Of a DNA stretch of 64,000 bases, positions 29,089-40,683 are shown piece by piece. The stretch spans positions 1 through 64,000 of the forward strand of contig JAHLKH010000020.1 of assembly GCA_025526915.1 (NCBI GenBank), read 5' to 3'. The translations under genes were made by a program, and so were the position numbers. Each line of letters begins with the position of its first letter. Position 1 is the stretch's first letter. The notes under the pieces are model-generated. The model was not told the DNA's origin. It did not search any database and saw only the letters and a program-made list of their open reading frames with translations. This stretch comes from Entophlyctis helioformis (lineage: Eukaryota > Chytridiomycota > Chytridiomycetes > Chytridiales > Chytriomycetaceae).

Positions 29089-31963
29089 CTAGAGGTCCAG
29101 GCCGAACACGGTGTCTGCAAGCCATTCCCACATGCCCACTCCGTCGTCGGCAGCTATCCCGTCGGGGATCCATGTGCCCGCCACACCGGCAGCTCCGCCA
29201 AACAGCCACCGCGTCATCTCGCGCACCATGGTCTCGTACTCCCAGCTCAGCGCGTACACCATGAGTCGGTTGGCCAGCCCTCTACGCCCGCCTTCTGCAC
29301 CACTCGCGCCGCCCAGCCGCGTTCGCCACCGGCTGTCGTAGGCGTCAAGAAACTCGGCCAGCCGCGTCTTGTCGCAGCGGAAGAGGGTCAGATGGATCGA
29401 CACAATGTCAAGCAGCGGGTCGGTGCCGTCGTTCGCGGGCGATAGAGCGTCACCGAAATCAATGAGATACAGTGGCCGCCACTTGAACTCGACGTCTGCG
29501 TCGTCTGCATCGTCTGTATTGCCAGCATCGCCAGCGTCGTCTGCAGCAGAGGCTGGTCCAGTTGGGTACATGAGACCGAGAATGTTGCCGGGCGTCACAT
29601 CGCCATGGACGAGGCCAGTGCACCACACACGGTCGTCCACTGGATTGCGCGCAATGTAGTCGGCCATGGTGTCCAGCATGGCTGCGGGAAAGTACCTCCA
29701 TACCCTGTGTCGCGACGGTGCAGAGGCCAGTCTGTCGCGGATGATCTCCGTAAACGATGGCGATGGAGAGGAAGACGAGATCGATTGCGACGGCGGTGAC
29801 GGCGGCGGGAGTGCATGCAGCCGCGATACCGTGTCGGCGAGCCAGGGAACGAATGCAGGCCAGTCGACATAGTGCGTCCATGACAGCCGGCCAAAGTTGC
29901 CCACGGGGAACGGGCGGTTGGATAAGTGGTCGTCGACGGTTGCTGCCAGGTCCATGGCGTCGTTGTAATTGGCGCCGCACTCGCGACTGATGATGTAGGG
30001 CATGCGTGTCCCGTCGTCACCATCCAACTCGCCCGACGCGACATACACTTGCGTGCGGTCGATGAGCTCGGCGTCGCCAGAGCTGGCTACGCGTGTCAGT
30101 GCCGACACTTCATGGTGCGCGCGTTCGTGTGCGGGGGACTTGGTCACAGTGAGGAACTTGATGTACGAGCGCAGCGGGTGGTGGTAGTAGACATGGTTCT
30201 GGCCCGACGTGATGCGTTGGGAAATGTGTGCAGGATCCACAACCAGGGATGCGTCCACTGATGCCTGGAACGCTGTTTGGATACGGCCGAGCCAGATCGC
30301 ATCAACTGGCTCGCGTGGCTGATCGTGCTCGTCAAAGTGCCCGTGATCGCTCATTGCATCATTGCCATCGTCGCATGCCGCCACAAGCATCACGTCTGAC
30401 TCTGCGTTGACGCCATCGCCAACAGCCACACCGCGCTTCTTGAGATGCTCCTCAAACTCGTCAAACAAGGGCTCCATCTTGGGGACGACGGGCACAAGAT
30501 GCTCGCGCAGCGCGTGGTACGTCTTGACTCTCGACCCATAAATCTCTTGCAGACACCTTCTTGCATTGCCATCGCCCATCCAGTTCTGCGTGACGGCGAT
30601 GTTGACGGGATCAAGGTTGAGCACCGCATGCGGCCATCCAGCCGGCACAAAGATGGTCTCGCCCGGGTTCTGCACGATCTCGATGGGCCGCATGTCCGCT
30701 GGAAGATGAGGGTAGACGTCCATGTACCACGACAACGTCGAGAGGGGGAGTGAGCCACCCGGCGGCATGATCTGCGGCGGGTACAGCATCCAGCGCTTGC
30801 GGCCGACAATCAGCGTGTTCCATGCCGACGTGCCGAGCGGGTCGATGTGCCAGGATGCGCCTGACCGCATCGGGCCGATAACCAGCCATCTGTAGTCTGG
30901 ACGGCCGCTCTCGCCAAGCACGGACAGGTAGTCTTGCTCAAAGATGGACGGAGTGCTGTAGGCGTCGGCAAGGTCTGGTGCGCGATGGGCAAACTGTTCG
31001 TCAAAGACGTAAAGGGGCGAGTCGTCTTGCTGGTGGTGCATGTAGTGGATGTAGTCGCCAAAAGACATGTTGATGTTGCGCGGGTTGCCGTACTCGTTTC
31101 CCACCTTGAAGAACACGTCCGAGTACTGTCCATGCCAATGCCATCGCCTGTCAGCAACTTGCCAACAGCTTGCAAGAGATCCACACAAACCAACGCGGCC
31201 AGACACTCGCCTTGCCAGCCAGATACTCGACTGTCCACTTGCGCATGGCGTCCCAAGCCAGCACATTCTCGTCGGGCTCGATCATGAGCGGGATCCCATG
31301 CCGCTCGTACGCAATGCGAAAGTGCTCGCCTCCACGCAGGTCGCTCATCTTGACACGGTGCAGCGACCCGTGCACCGTCACATTCGCACCAGCCTCTGGC
31401 ACAAACTGTGACAGATCCAGCCGCGACCTGTACCACTTTGCGTACAGATGCGGCGAGTACACCTCGCCCGGCATCGTGCTTGGCGTGTACTGCAGCGCGG
31501 CCTGCGCACGACGGAACTGTGCGTCGACGGCCGGGTCGCTGATGGTGAACGGGAAGAGCAGCGTCAGACGCCAGGAGCCCTTGAAGACAATGCTGACGGG
31601 AGCGCCCGACGTGGGCGACTTGGACCGCCCCCACTTCTCGAGACAGAGCCGGCGCCAGAGCTTGTCGTCCCTGCAGAACGCAAAGAACAGCTTGGAGGCT
31701 GTCGACAGAGTGAGCAGATCCTGAGCGAGGGGTGACGTGTCAGCGGTGTGTGTGCACCAGCCAAGCATCCGGCGCCGCCGTGCAAGCTGTGCACGAAGTG
31801 GCAAAAGGAGCAGGCGAGACCGCCGTGGTACCTGTGCAGAGAGACCGGCCAGGATGCCCTCGCTGATGATGACGTCCGGCAGCGCACACAGCGAGCCAAG
31901 GCTGGTGGCGCGCGGGTTGGGGCCAGGCGGCGGTCCGGGCGGCGGAGCCCACTGTGCGTCCAT
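29089..31963 (-). CDS. F-box / JmjC oxygenase / APH-kinase-like fusion (JMJ21 type)
   Basis: Exons 31832-31963, 31207-31720 and 29089-31157. An F-box (ALPDVIISEGILAGLSAQ, then DDKLWRRLCL) is split by the first intron. The JmjC domain shows the iron ligands His and Asp in SWHIDPLGTSAWN and the distal His in PAGWPHAVLN, close to JMJD6-type hydroxylases. The C-terminal half is an aminoglycoside-phosphotransferase/kinase-like fold with LVHGDVTPGNIL (catalytic loop) and YLIDFGDAL (metal site). The order F-box, JmjC, APH matches plant JMJ21 (At1g78280 type). F-box implies an SCF ubiquitin-ligase link; the oxygenase and kinase substrates are unknown. Its start codon is 39 bp from that of the divergent F-box gene. 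Confidence 0.92.
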
Positions 31964-32002
31964 GCCAATCGACGAAAACGCCTTTGTCAAGCGACCGCAA
32001 AC

Positions 32003-34039
32003 ATGGCGATAAATGCCGATAAACATAAGAGCGAGTTGCAACTGCTGCAGCTGCCAACAGACGTGCTGCTGTGCATCTGCGACCAGCTGGACGCACAGAG
32101 CCTGTGCCGCATCGAGTCGCTCTGCCGCTCGGCGCACGCATTCGCCGTCGCCAACCGCCGGCCGCTGTGGCTGCAACACCTGCTCGCCGTCCATCCGCTC
32201 GCGCACCATGTCGCCGTGCGTTCGCAGCTGATGACCATGCACGCCTCGCCGCTGCTGCCCGGCGAAGACATGAAGGACGCCGTGGCCGCGCACTACGGCT
32301 GGCACGTGCGGCTGCCCGCCCTCGTGTCCCGCGAAGCCTCGCTCTCGTCGCTCACCTCTGCTGCTGCTGCCGCCGTCTCGCCGTCGCAGCCAGCAGCCCT
32401 GTCTAACCAAGTCGCGGTCGAGCACGTACAGCCGACTCGCGACGCCATCCGAGGCGCAGCGTCGCGGGGACTTGTCGTCGTGGACTCGCTGGCCCAGGAC
32501 GCTGACCAGACGTACATCACAACGCGGTACACGCAGGACGGCGCAGGGTGTCTGCAGGCCAAAGGCGGGCCCATCTCGTTCTTTCATATCAGCGATCGCA
32601 CTCGGATCGATGCCGATCCCGACTCGTCAGAGTCTGACACGTCTGGCCCAGACGACGGCGATGCTGGAGGCGATGATCCTGATGCAAGCACGACAGGCGA
32701 TCAATGTGATGGAAGCCACGAGGGTGATGGCACGCGTGGAGACTGGATGCCAGCCGGCGCTGCACTGAAAGCGGGGCTTGTGCGCACACGGGCACTTGCA
32801 AGACGCGAAGAGCGCGCACGGCGTCGCGAGTGTCGCGAGAAACTGCAGGTTGGATCAGACGAGTCGGCGCCAGTCCAGCCGGCCAAGCTTCCTGAATGGG
32901 AAGACTCTGCCGAGTCCCGGCCATGGCCGCCTATCTTCCGGTCGTTTCGGTCCAACCTCATCCCCATCAATGCCGGAAAGGGTTTCGTAAGTCTGTGGGA
33001 CCCAGTCGCTGGCGTGTGCGTCTCCACGTTCAAGGCCATCGAAGATCCGTGCCAGGGCCAGCTGGTCGACAACGCGTTCCTCTGCTTCAACCTGCAGTGG
33101 TCGAGCGAGTCGTCGGTGGGGCGTGTTGTCAATTGCTGGGACGTCACGGATCCCAGGAAGCCCGTGCTTGCGTGGAGCACGAGACATCCGCATCATGTGG
33201 TGGATGTCGCGGTCAATGCGTGGACGGTCGCGATTGCCTTTGGCACGTTTGTGGACGAGGCCGACAGTGACGACAGTGACGACAACGATGACAGTAGCGA
33301 CAGTGACAGTGACGGCAGCAGCCGTGACGAGGACAGCGATGCCAGCCGGAGCCAGGCGGCCTCAGTCGGAGCAACCAACACAACTGCCAACACAACTACC
33401 GCCTCTGCGCCACCCTCATCCCCACCTGCCGTCACGTCGCCAACCACGCCGGTATCACCCGCCGGCCCACGACCGTCGCCATTCAGCGTCGAGCTGCGAT
33501 GCCGCAAAACAGGCTCTTTTCTTCGGCGCATCGACGTGCTCACTGGCATCCGCAACATCCTCTGCCTCAACGCCACGCGCTTCCATCTCTTTGTGCTCCG
33601 CGCCACGCACGACGGCACCCGCATTCTGGTCGTTGATCTGCAAAACGGCTCGTTTGTCTCGGACATCAATCTCATGCGGTCGTTTATCCGCTCCTACGGC
33701 GGCGTGCAGATCTCGGCCAACGAGCGGCTCATGATCCTGTGGTCGACGGCGAATCGAGTGGCGGTGATTGACGTCATTGCCAAGCGGTGGCGGCTGTTTG
33801 GGAAGTTGGACGATGAGGCGGCGAGCAGGAATCGGTCGCGGTCACGGTCACGGTCCAGATCGCCTGAACGACAGCCGCTTGTTGATGCGAGTGGTGCACA
33901 TGGCGCGAATGGCGCGAGCGGTGACGTGGAAGCGGCTGGTGACGGTGAGCGTCTGCCGTTTGGGTTCTGGGTCCTGACGGGTCCCGAGCGGGATCTTGGC
34001 CAGATGACGATGCACTGGAAGGCCGTGAGATATCCGTGA
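32003..34039 (+). CDS. F-box protein, large, with acidic and SR-like segments
   Basis: An intronless frame of 678 codons. The N-terminal F-box reads LLQLPTDVLLCICDQLDAQSLCRIESLCRSAH. The rest contains beta-propeller-like pieces (GFVSLWDPVAGVCVSTF, VVNCWDVTDPRKPVLAW, LRATHDGTRILVVDLQNG) separated by long acidic Ser/Asp tracts, a Thr/Pro-rich linker and an SRSRSRSRSPE stretch. It is probably a substrate receptor for an SCF E3 ligase. The stop is only 63 bp before the next start codon. Confidence 0.85.
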   Translation: MAINADKHKSELQLLQLPTDVLLCICDQLDAQSLCRIESLCRSAHAFAVANRRPLWLQHLLAVHPLAHHVAVRSQLMTMHASPLLPGEDMKDAVAAHYGWHVRLPALVSREASLSSLTSAAAAAVSPSQPAALSNQVAVEHVQPTRDAIRGAASRGLVVVDSLAQDADQTYITTRYTQDGAGCLQAKGGPISFFHISDRTRIDADPDSSESDTSGPDDGDAGGDDPDASTTGDQCDGSHEGDGTRGDWMPAGAALKAGLVRTRALARREERARRRECREKLQVGSDESAPVQPAKLPEWEDSAESRPWPPIFRSFRSNLIPINAGKGFVSLWDPVAGVCVSTFKAIEDPCQGQLVDNAFLCFNLQWSSESSVGRVVNCWDVTDPRKPVLAWSTRHPHHVVDVAVNAWTVAIAFGTFVDEADSDDSDDNDDSSDSDSDGSSRDEDSDASRSQAASVGATNTTANTTTASAPPSSPPAVTSPTTPVSPAGPRPSPFSVELRCRKTGSFLRRIDVLTGIRNILCLNATRFHLFVLRATHDGTRILVVDLQNGSFVSDINLMRSFIRSYGGVQISANERLMILWSTANRVAVIDVIAKRWRLFGKLDDEAASRNRSRSRSRSRSPERQPLVDASGAHGANGASGDVEAAGDGERLPFGFWVLTGPERDLGQMTMHWKAVRYP

Positions 34040-34102
34040 TTGTCCGTTGCTGCTGTGCGGTCACATAATGAACTGTTCTTCGCCACGGGATCTGAAAGTT
34101 AA

Positions 34103-34844
34103 ATGCGTCTGGTCTCACTCATCGTCCCGCTCTGTGCATCGCTGCTCGCCCTGGCTTCGGCCGCAATGGCCGGCGAGCAGACAGCCGCCGAGGCTGCCGT
34201 TCTTGCACGCCGCATCGTCGCCACCATGCACGACGGCGAGCTGGCCACCACCATGTCGTCCCGCCGCCGTCCCAGTCTCGGCGGATTCCCCTTCTCGTCG
34301 TTCCAGTACTTCAGCGACGACTGTGCGGGCAGCGGCAACCCGCTGGTCATGCTCGTGACATGGGGTGTGAGTGCACGCTCTCAGCTTGCCGCTCTCAGCT
34401 CGCTGCTGGCTGCTGGCTGCCCCGAGCGTGCACGCATGAGCTGAGACTGACGCCGATTGCGTGTGCGATGGACAGACGCACGGATCGAATGCGCAGGCCA
34501 ACCACAACGCCAGCCTGTTTGTGCGCGACAAGGCCTGGTTCCACCAACCCGACCCGGCGTCGCGCGGCCCGCTCGACCATGCACGGCTGACGCTCTTTGG
34601 GACGCTGGACCTCGTGCCGTCCGACCGATCGCAGCAGGAGACGCTGTGCTTCTTTGCGCACAACCCGGACGCCGCCGAAGCGCTGAGCGGACACGACTTC
34701 AAGGTGTTCCAGCTGCGCATCGCCGGCGATGTGTCGTGGGTGGGCGGCTTTGGCGACGAGCATTACGTCGGCTGGATCCCGATGGATCTGTATCTGGCTG
34801 CGGGCCGTGCCCCGGCTGGCCCTTCGCTTGTTGTGCAGCCGTGA
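34103..34844 (+). CDS. CREG-family secreted FMN-binding-like protein
   Basis: Two exons, 34103-34366 and 34476-34844. The N-terminus MRLVSLIVPLCASLLALASA is a signal peptide. The domain is the split-barrel of pyridoxamine-phosphate-oxidase type found in CREG glycoproteins: AARRIV-like helix, GGFPFSSFQYFSDD, NASLFVRDK, then HARLTLFGTLDLV and HYVGWIPMDLYL. Animal CREG is a secreted or lysosomal protein in growth and differentiation; it lacks the oxidase activity of its relatives. The intron has a GTGAGT donor and a (GCTGCTG)-like tract. Confidence 0.88.
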
Positions 34845-34903
34845 AAATACATGAGGGGATCGACCGTCGCACTTTCATCGCAACCTCAAACCGGCCAGCA
34901 GCC

Positions 34904-35986
34904 ATGGACTTGCAGCCGGCTGCAACGAGCCAGCAGGCGGATCAGACGGTGCGGCTGCTCACGTACAACATCTTCATGCGGCCGCCGGGCATCCACTCGG
35001 GCGCCGGCGACTGGAAGACGGAGCGCATGCACCAGTTCGCCTCGACGCAGCTGGCGCACTTTGACGTTGTAGCGCTGCAAGAGTGCTTTGCGTTTGGGTC
35101 GTCACGGCGCACCGAGCTCGTGCGGCTGGCGGCCGCGGCCGGGCTGGCGCACCACGCCGCCTGCCCCGTGCCGGGCTGGGTGTCGGGGCGTGTCGACGGC
35201 GGGCTGCTGGTGCTGAGCAGGTTCCCCATCGCAGCGAGCGAGTTTGTTGCGTATCCCCGCGGCGTTCACTCGGACTGGTGCGATGATGGAACGGAATGCC
35301 TGCAGCTGCTGCACACGCCACTGACCATTGATGCGATGCCGTGATGCCGTGATGCGATGCGATACGGTGCGGTGCCGTGTGTAACCGACAGGCTGGCGGC
35401 CAAGGGAGTGCTGTACGCCAAGATCGAGCTGCCGTCTGGCCGCCATCTGATGCTGTTCACGACGCACACGCAGGCCAGCTACGAGGCCGTGCCACCACTC
35501 GACTCGCCCGCCACAAAGGTGCGGCTGGCTCAGCTGCAGTCTGCCGGCGCGTTTGTCCAGCGCGTGCTGGCCAGCGACCCGCACGCAAGCACGTCTGCAG
35601 TCGTGCTCGTCGGTGATCTCAACGTGGACGGCCGCGCACCTCACGACCACGACACGGGCGTCAGCCACAGCGCCGAGTACGCCGCCATGATGCAGGCGAT
35701 CGCTGCAGGCCTCCAGTCTGGCAGCGCGACTGGCGCGGCGCAGGTGGTCGACGTGGCGTACGATGCGCTTGGATGCCACCCGGTCACCACCAACACCATT
35801 GTGCCCAACCCGCCCGGCGAGCCAGAGAACAAAAGCCTCGACTATGTGCTGCTGATCAGGCACGAGGGCGGCCCGGCTGGCGCGTCGCTCCGCGACGTTG
35901 CGACAGAGGCGTTTGCGGTGGACGGCAGGCCGTACACGCACCTGTCTGACCACTGCGGGCTGAGGGCGACGCTCGCGTGGCAATAA
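34904..35986 (+). CDS. Neutral sphingomyelinase-like endonuclease/phosphatase-fold enzyme
   Basis: Exons 34904-35277 and 35392-35986. It has the exonuclease-endonuclease-phosphatase fold: VRLLTYNIFMRPPG at the start, VVALQECF with the metal-binding Glu, VVLVGDLNVDG, and the terminal YTHLSDHCGLRATL with catalytic Asp-His. The order and spacing resemble neutral sphingomyelinases that release ceramide and phosphocholine, but other phosphodiesterases of this fold cannot be excluded. No signal peptide or transmembrane helix is seen. The intron is rich in GATGC repeats. The stop codon is inside an AATAAA. Confidence 0.82.
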
Positions 35987-35987
35987 A
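35982..35987 (+). terminator. AATAAA overlapping a stop codon
   Basis: AATAAA includes the TAA stop (35984-35986) of the sphingomyelinase-like gene, the same arrangement as at the PPR gene. Confidence 0.65.
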
Positions 35988-36225
35988 CGAGGTTGTGGCT
36001 CTGTTTCCCTTTGTTGACAACACTTGAACGGCTGAAGCTAAACGCGACGTGAGTGCCGCTGGGCGGTGGCTGCCCTGGTTGCTGGCGGGCGGGCGTGTGC
36101 GTGGGCGTGGGCGTGCGCTTGCTTATGGCCAGCACAACGCAGACGCACACACTCTTATAGGTTACTCACTCACACTCGCACACACTCACTCACACTCGCA
36201 CTCGCACAGACCCACGCAGCCAGCC

Positions 36226-39200
36226 ATGGACCAGCTCAACTCGTTCGCCAAGATGATTCCCAAGCTGGGCATCACCCGCCTCAAGGACCTCATCAAGGCC
36301 ATCCGTGCCTGCAAGACGGCCGCCGACGAGCGCGCCGTCATCGCCAAGGAGTCGGCCAGCATCCGCACGGCCTTCAAGGAGGAGAGCAACGAGACCCGCT
36401 ACATCAACATTGCCAAGCTGCTGTACATCCACATGCTGGGCTATCCCGCCCACTTTGGCCAGATCGAGTGTCTGAAGCTGGGTGCGTGTGCCGCTGTGCT
36501 TGCTTGCTTGTGTGTATGTGTGTGTGTGCAGCGGTGCTTGCTTGTATATGTGTGTAGCGGTGCTTGCGTTCGTTGTTGTGCTCGCCATCTGACCCTCGCC
36601 GTGCCTCTGCTGCTCGCGACAGTCGCATCGCCCCGCTTCGCAGACAAGCGGCTGGCCTATCTGGGCATCATGCTCCTGCTCGACGAGAACCAAGAGACCC
36701 TGACCCTCGTCACCAACTGCCTCAAAAAGTATTCTTTGTCCTGCCTTGCCCTGCTTGCCTTGCCATCTCGGCCCGTCCCAACGCTGGCCGACGCTGACCC
36801 GATCCCTTCCGTCCACAGCGATCTCAACAGCTCCAACATGTACACGGTCGGCCTGGCCCTCTGCACCCTGGGCAACATTGCGTCGCAGGAAATGTCGCGC
36901 GACCTGTCCGGCGAGATCGAGCGGCTGCTGGGCAGCACCAACTCGTATCTGCGCAAAAAGGCTGCGCTGTGTGCGGTGCGCATCATCCGCAAGGTGCCCG
37001 ATCTGCTCGAAAACTTCCTGGAGCGCGCTCAGGCGCTGCTGAACGAGCGCAACCACGGCGTGCTGCTCACCGGCGTCACGCTGCTGATTGAGATGTGCCT
37101 GATCTCGCCTCAGGTCACGGCTGTCATTCGCGAGGTACGGCAACGCTGCCCAGACATGCCGTGCCGTGCCTTGAATGCACCACGCACTAACCACATGCAT
37201 CTGGCACGACAGTCGGTTCCGCTGCTTGTGCGCCATCTCAAGAGCCTCGTGACGGCTGGCTCAAGCCCCGAGCACGATGTCAATGGCATCACCGATCCCT
37301 TCCTGCAGGTGAAGATCCTGCGTCTGCTGCGCGTGCTTGGCAAGGGCGATGCCCGTGCCAGCGAAGCCATGAACGATGTGTTGGCGCAGGTGGCCACAAC
37401 GACCGAGTCGTCCAAGAATGTCGGCAATGCCATTCTGTACGAGGCGGTGCTCACCATTATGGACATTGAGAGCGAGTCGTCGCTGCGTGTGCTCGGCATC
37501 AACATTCTTGGCCGTTTCCTGTCCAACCGTGACAACAACATCAAGTGCGTCGCGTCTTGCTCCTGCTTGCAGACTCATGCATTGCCATTGGCATCGCTGG
37601 CTGACGTCTGGGCTGTTGGTGGTTGTAGGTACGTGGCGCTCACAACGCTCACCAAAACATCGCAGATGGCCACCATCACAGACACATCGGCTCTGCAACG
37701 CCACCGCGCCACCGTGCTCGACTGTCTGCGTGACCCCGACATTTCGATCCGCCGCCGCGCTCTGGACCTCTCGTTCTACCTCATCACGCCGACCAACATC
37801 CGCATCCTCACGCGCGAGCTCCTCTCGTTCCTCGAGATTGCCGAGGGCGAGATCAAGTCGTCTGTTGCCTCGCGCATCTGCGACTACGTGGGCCGCTACC
37901 GTCCCAACAAGCGCTGGGAGATTGACACGGTGACGCGCGTGCTCCGTGTCGCCGGCGCATACGTCGACCAGAACGTGGTTAACCATTTCGTCAAGCTCGT
38001 GTCGACGGGCGACTCGGCTGTGCACCAGTACGCCGTGCGCAAGCTGTACAATATCATCAAGACCGAGGGCGAGCTTGCGCATATGCAGGAAGGGCTTCTG
38101 CAGGCCGCGTTCTGGTCGGTGGGCGAGTACGGCGACGTGCTCGTGTCGGCGTCGACCAGTGCGCTTGGGTTTGGCGTTGAGGAGGACGAGCAGAGCGGAG
38201 CGACCAGCGACTCACTTGCGGCACCGGGCGAGCAAGAGGTTGTCGATCTCTACGTGACGATCCTGCGTGGGCCGTACGCCACCAACTACGTCAAGGAGTA
38301 CGCTGTCACGAGTCTTGTCAAGCTGTGCTCGCGGTTCACGCAGTCGCATGTCATTGAGTGCGTCGTCTCTGCTCATTTGGGCACTGCTGTGCAATAGGTG
38401 TACCAAGGGACTGACACGTGTGCTGTGCCGGTGAGCAGCCAGCTCAAGACGATCATTGCCAAGTACCGCACGAGCATTGATGTCGAGATCCAGCAGCGGG
38501 CGGTCGAGTTTACACAGATCCTTGCGCTGGACCGCGAGACGCGCATTGCGCTGCTCGAGCCCATGCCCGTGCTGGAGAGCGCGGTTGCCGAAGAGGCACT
38601 CAAGGGCACAGGCGCGGCTCCTGCGGGCTCGTCGCCCACCTCTGCACGCGCTGCGTCCAACACGGCCGACCTCCTTGGCAACGATCTGGCTGGGCTTGCG
38701 CTCGGCGGTGCTGGGGGTGCCGCCAGTACGAGCAATGTGCTGGACTCGATGTTTGGCGGATCGGCTGTCGGTGCTGGTGCTGCTCGTGGATCTACCAAGT
38801 CGGAGGTGAGGTGTTGATGGAGTGATGATTGGATGCGAGGGACTGACTGACCGACTGACTGACTGGTGGCTGGCAATGGCAGAACATTATGGATCTGCTT
38901 GGCGGCATTGGGCTCGGAGGACCTGTCTCGTCGGGATCAGGAGCCGCGGCACAGTCCAAGCCAGCCGATCTTCTTGGCGACCTCTTTGGCGGCGGTGGCG
39001 GCGGTATTGGCGTTTCCACATCGTCTGCCGCCCCTGCCGTTGATCCACTGGCCGGTCTGTTTGGAGGCTCATCGGCGGTGTCGCCGTTGTCGGTGTCGGC
39101 ATCGGCACCCAAGACGTACACGTGCTACAACAAGCATGGATTGGTGATCACGCTGGCACCGACCCGCGACTCTCCGACCAGCATTGTCATCCTCTCCACG

Positions 39201-39591
39201 TTCACCAACACGGGCGGCGTAGGCGTTGTGACGAATCTGTCGTTCCAGGTTGCAGTGCCCAAGGTAAGGGAACCCGCCTGTTGGAGCCCGTCTGCGACAT
39301 GTACTGACGATTGCACGCGTACAGTCTCTCAAGCTGGCGATGCAGCCGGCGAGCTCGTCGACGGTTGAGATTGGGCAGTCTGCAACACAGAGCATGCGCA
39401 TCGAGAACCCCACCAAGGTGAGTGCGGCTGAGACGCGATCTGTGTGACGGAGGCTTGTCTGTGCTGACCATCTGACCTGTGGATGGCAGGCTGTTGTGCG
39501 GCTCCGTCTCAAGGTCGTGTTTGCCGTCAGCGGGCAGCCCGTGGACGAGATTGTCGAGTTTTCGAGCTTTGACGCTTCACTGTTTGCCTGA
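36226..39591 (+). CDS. AP-1 clathrin adaptor subunit gamma
   Basis: Eleven exons: 36226-36481, 36623-36728, 36819-37134, 37213-37544, 37629-38357, 38439-38805, 38883-39264, 39324-39415 and 39490-39591 are the well-fixed ones. The trunk (FAKMIPKLGITRLKDLIKAI, IECLKLVASPRFADKRLAYLG, SYLRKKAALCAVRIIRKVPDL) is that of gamma-adaptin, the large subunit that builds clathrin coats at the trans-Golgi network and endosomes. A Gly/Ala/Ser-rich hinge with DLFGGG- and LAGLFGG-type segments leads to the ear domain, which ends LRLKVVFAVSGQPVDEI. Length and domain order match the family. Several exons are under 110 nt. Confidence 0.95.
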
Positions 39592-39792
39592 GGGGGCGGA
39601 TTGGTGCGCTGTGGACACGCTGGCCAAGCCGCTGGTGGCTGCCAAGCCCGACGCCTTTCATTGTGAAACGAATGAATGCTGCGCCACGGCCTGTTTCACA
39701 TCCATGACTGTGCGCCAGGGCATCCACACAGCACCACGGCAGCTTTGCGAGTCGATCCGCAGAGTGGTACAGGGGCAGGCAGACACGCAGCC

Positions 39793-40322
39793 ATGGACGC
39801 ACAGCCAGCACGCACAGACGCACCGCGCACAGACGCCGTGCTGCAGCCGCCGCCGCCGCCGTATTCAGAGGCAGACGCCATGCAGGTGGGGGCCGGCCGC
39901 GTGTTGCCGGCAGCCGAGCAGTCTGATTGAGCACTGACGCTGCACTGGCCCAGTACGAATGCATTCACGAGTACGGCAACGACTACTACCCAGGCGTCGC
40001 CTGGTGCTGGGCCGTGTGCCTCTTTCCGTAAGCTCCGCTCTCTCCTCCTCCATCTCCATCCATCCCATCCCTCCATCCATCCATCCATCCATCCGGCATT
40101 CCTACATGCTCACACACACTCAAACACAAACACACGCATATGCATGCATCCAGCGTCGGGATCCTCTGCTGTCTGCGTCTCAAAGAACGCCGCTGCACCA
40201 AGTGCGGCTTTGAGCAGACGGTCGACCCGGACTGGCAGTCGGAAGAGCAGAAGCGCAAGGGCGACAGGGCGTACCGGCTTGGCTTTGCGATTGGCGCCGT
40301 GTCGCAGGTGATTGCACAATAA
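39793..40322 (+). CDS. Small BRI3-like membrane protein
   Basis: Exons 39793-39885, 39954-40027 and 40154-40322 join in phase. The N-terminus is Pro-rich with a PPPPYS motif. Then comes a Cys-containing stretch (YECIHEYGNDYYPG), a hydrophobic segment (VAWCWAVCLFPVGILCCL) and RLKERRCTKCGF. This Pro-rich, Cys-hydrophobic-Cys layout resembles BRI3/LITAF-like proteins that sit on endosomal or lysosomal membranes. The PPxY-like motif could bind WW-domain ubiquitin ligases. The family call is by pattern only. The second intron carries CCAT repeats. Confidence 0.6.
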
Positions 40323-40609
40323 TACAGAGTTGTTGTTGCGAGGGATACGGGCGATGGATAGGCGGGGAGCAATGCACGTGCGTGTGCGCGTGTGTTTTCA
40401 TGAAAGGACGCGACACAGATCACGCCATGTGTGCCAATGGCGCAATTCGCAACTGGCGGTCGCAATCGGACAAGCGTGACGGGGCGGGGCTGGAGCAACA
40501 CAAGGCGGGGGGCGGTGTCAGCAGCACGCTCAGGCAGATCTGCTTGCGTGCTTGCCGGCCGCGAATGCGTGCTGGCTGGATTCGTCCGCGAGCGGCTGTT
40601 TTGCAGGCG

Positions 40610-40641
40610 ATTGGCGGGCATTGGGCGGGCATTGGGCGGGT
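40610..40641. promoter_or_regulatory. Three tandem ATTGG/GC boxes
   Basis: Tandem ATTGGCGGGC, ATTGGGCGGGC and ATTGGGCGGGT. Each joins an inverted CCAAT box to a GC box. The cluster ends 42 bp upstream of a TATA box, the layout of a strong, regulated promoter. Confidence 0.7.
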
Positions 40642-40683
40642 GCTCTTGAACGCTTTGGCGGGCAGTCTCGGCGCTTGCTCGTC

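Noticed and set aside
32003..34039. Transposable element at the F-box gene because it is intronless
   Set aside because: No terminal repeats, transposase or reverse transcriptase motifs are seen; intronless genes such as COX17 and the PPR gene also occur here.
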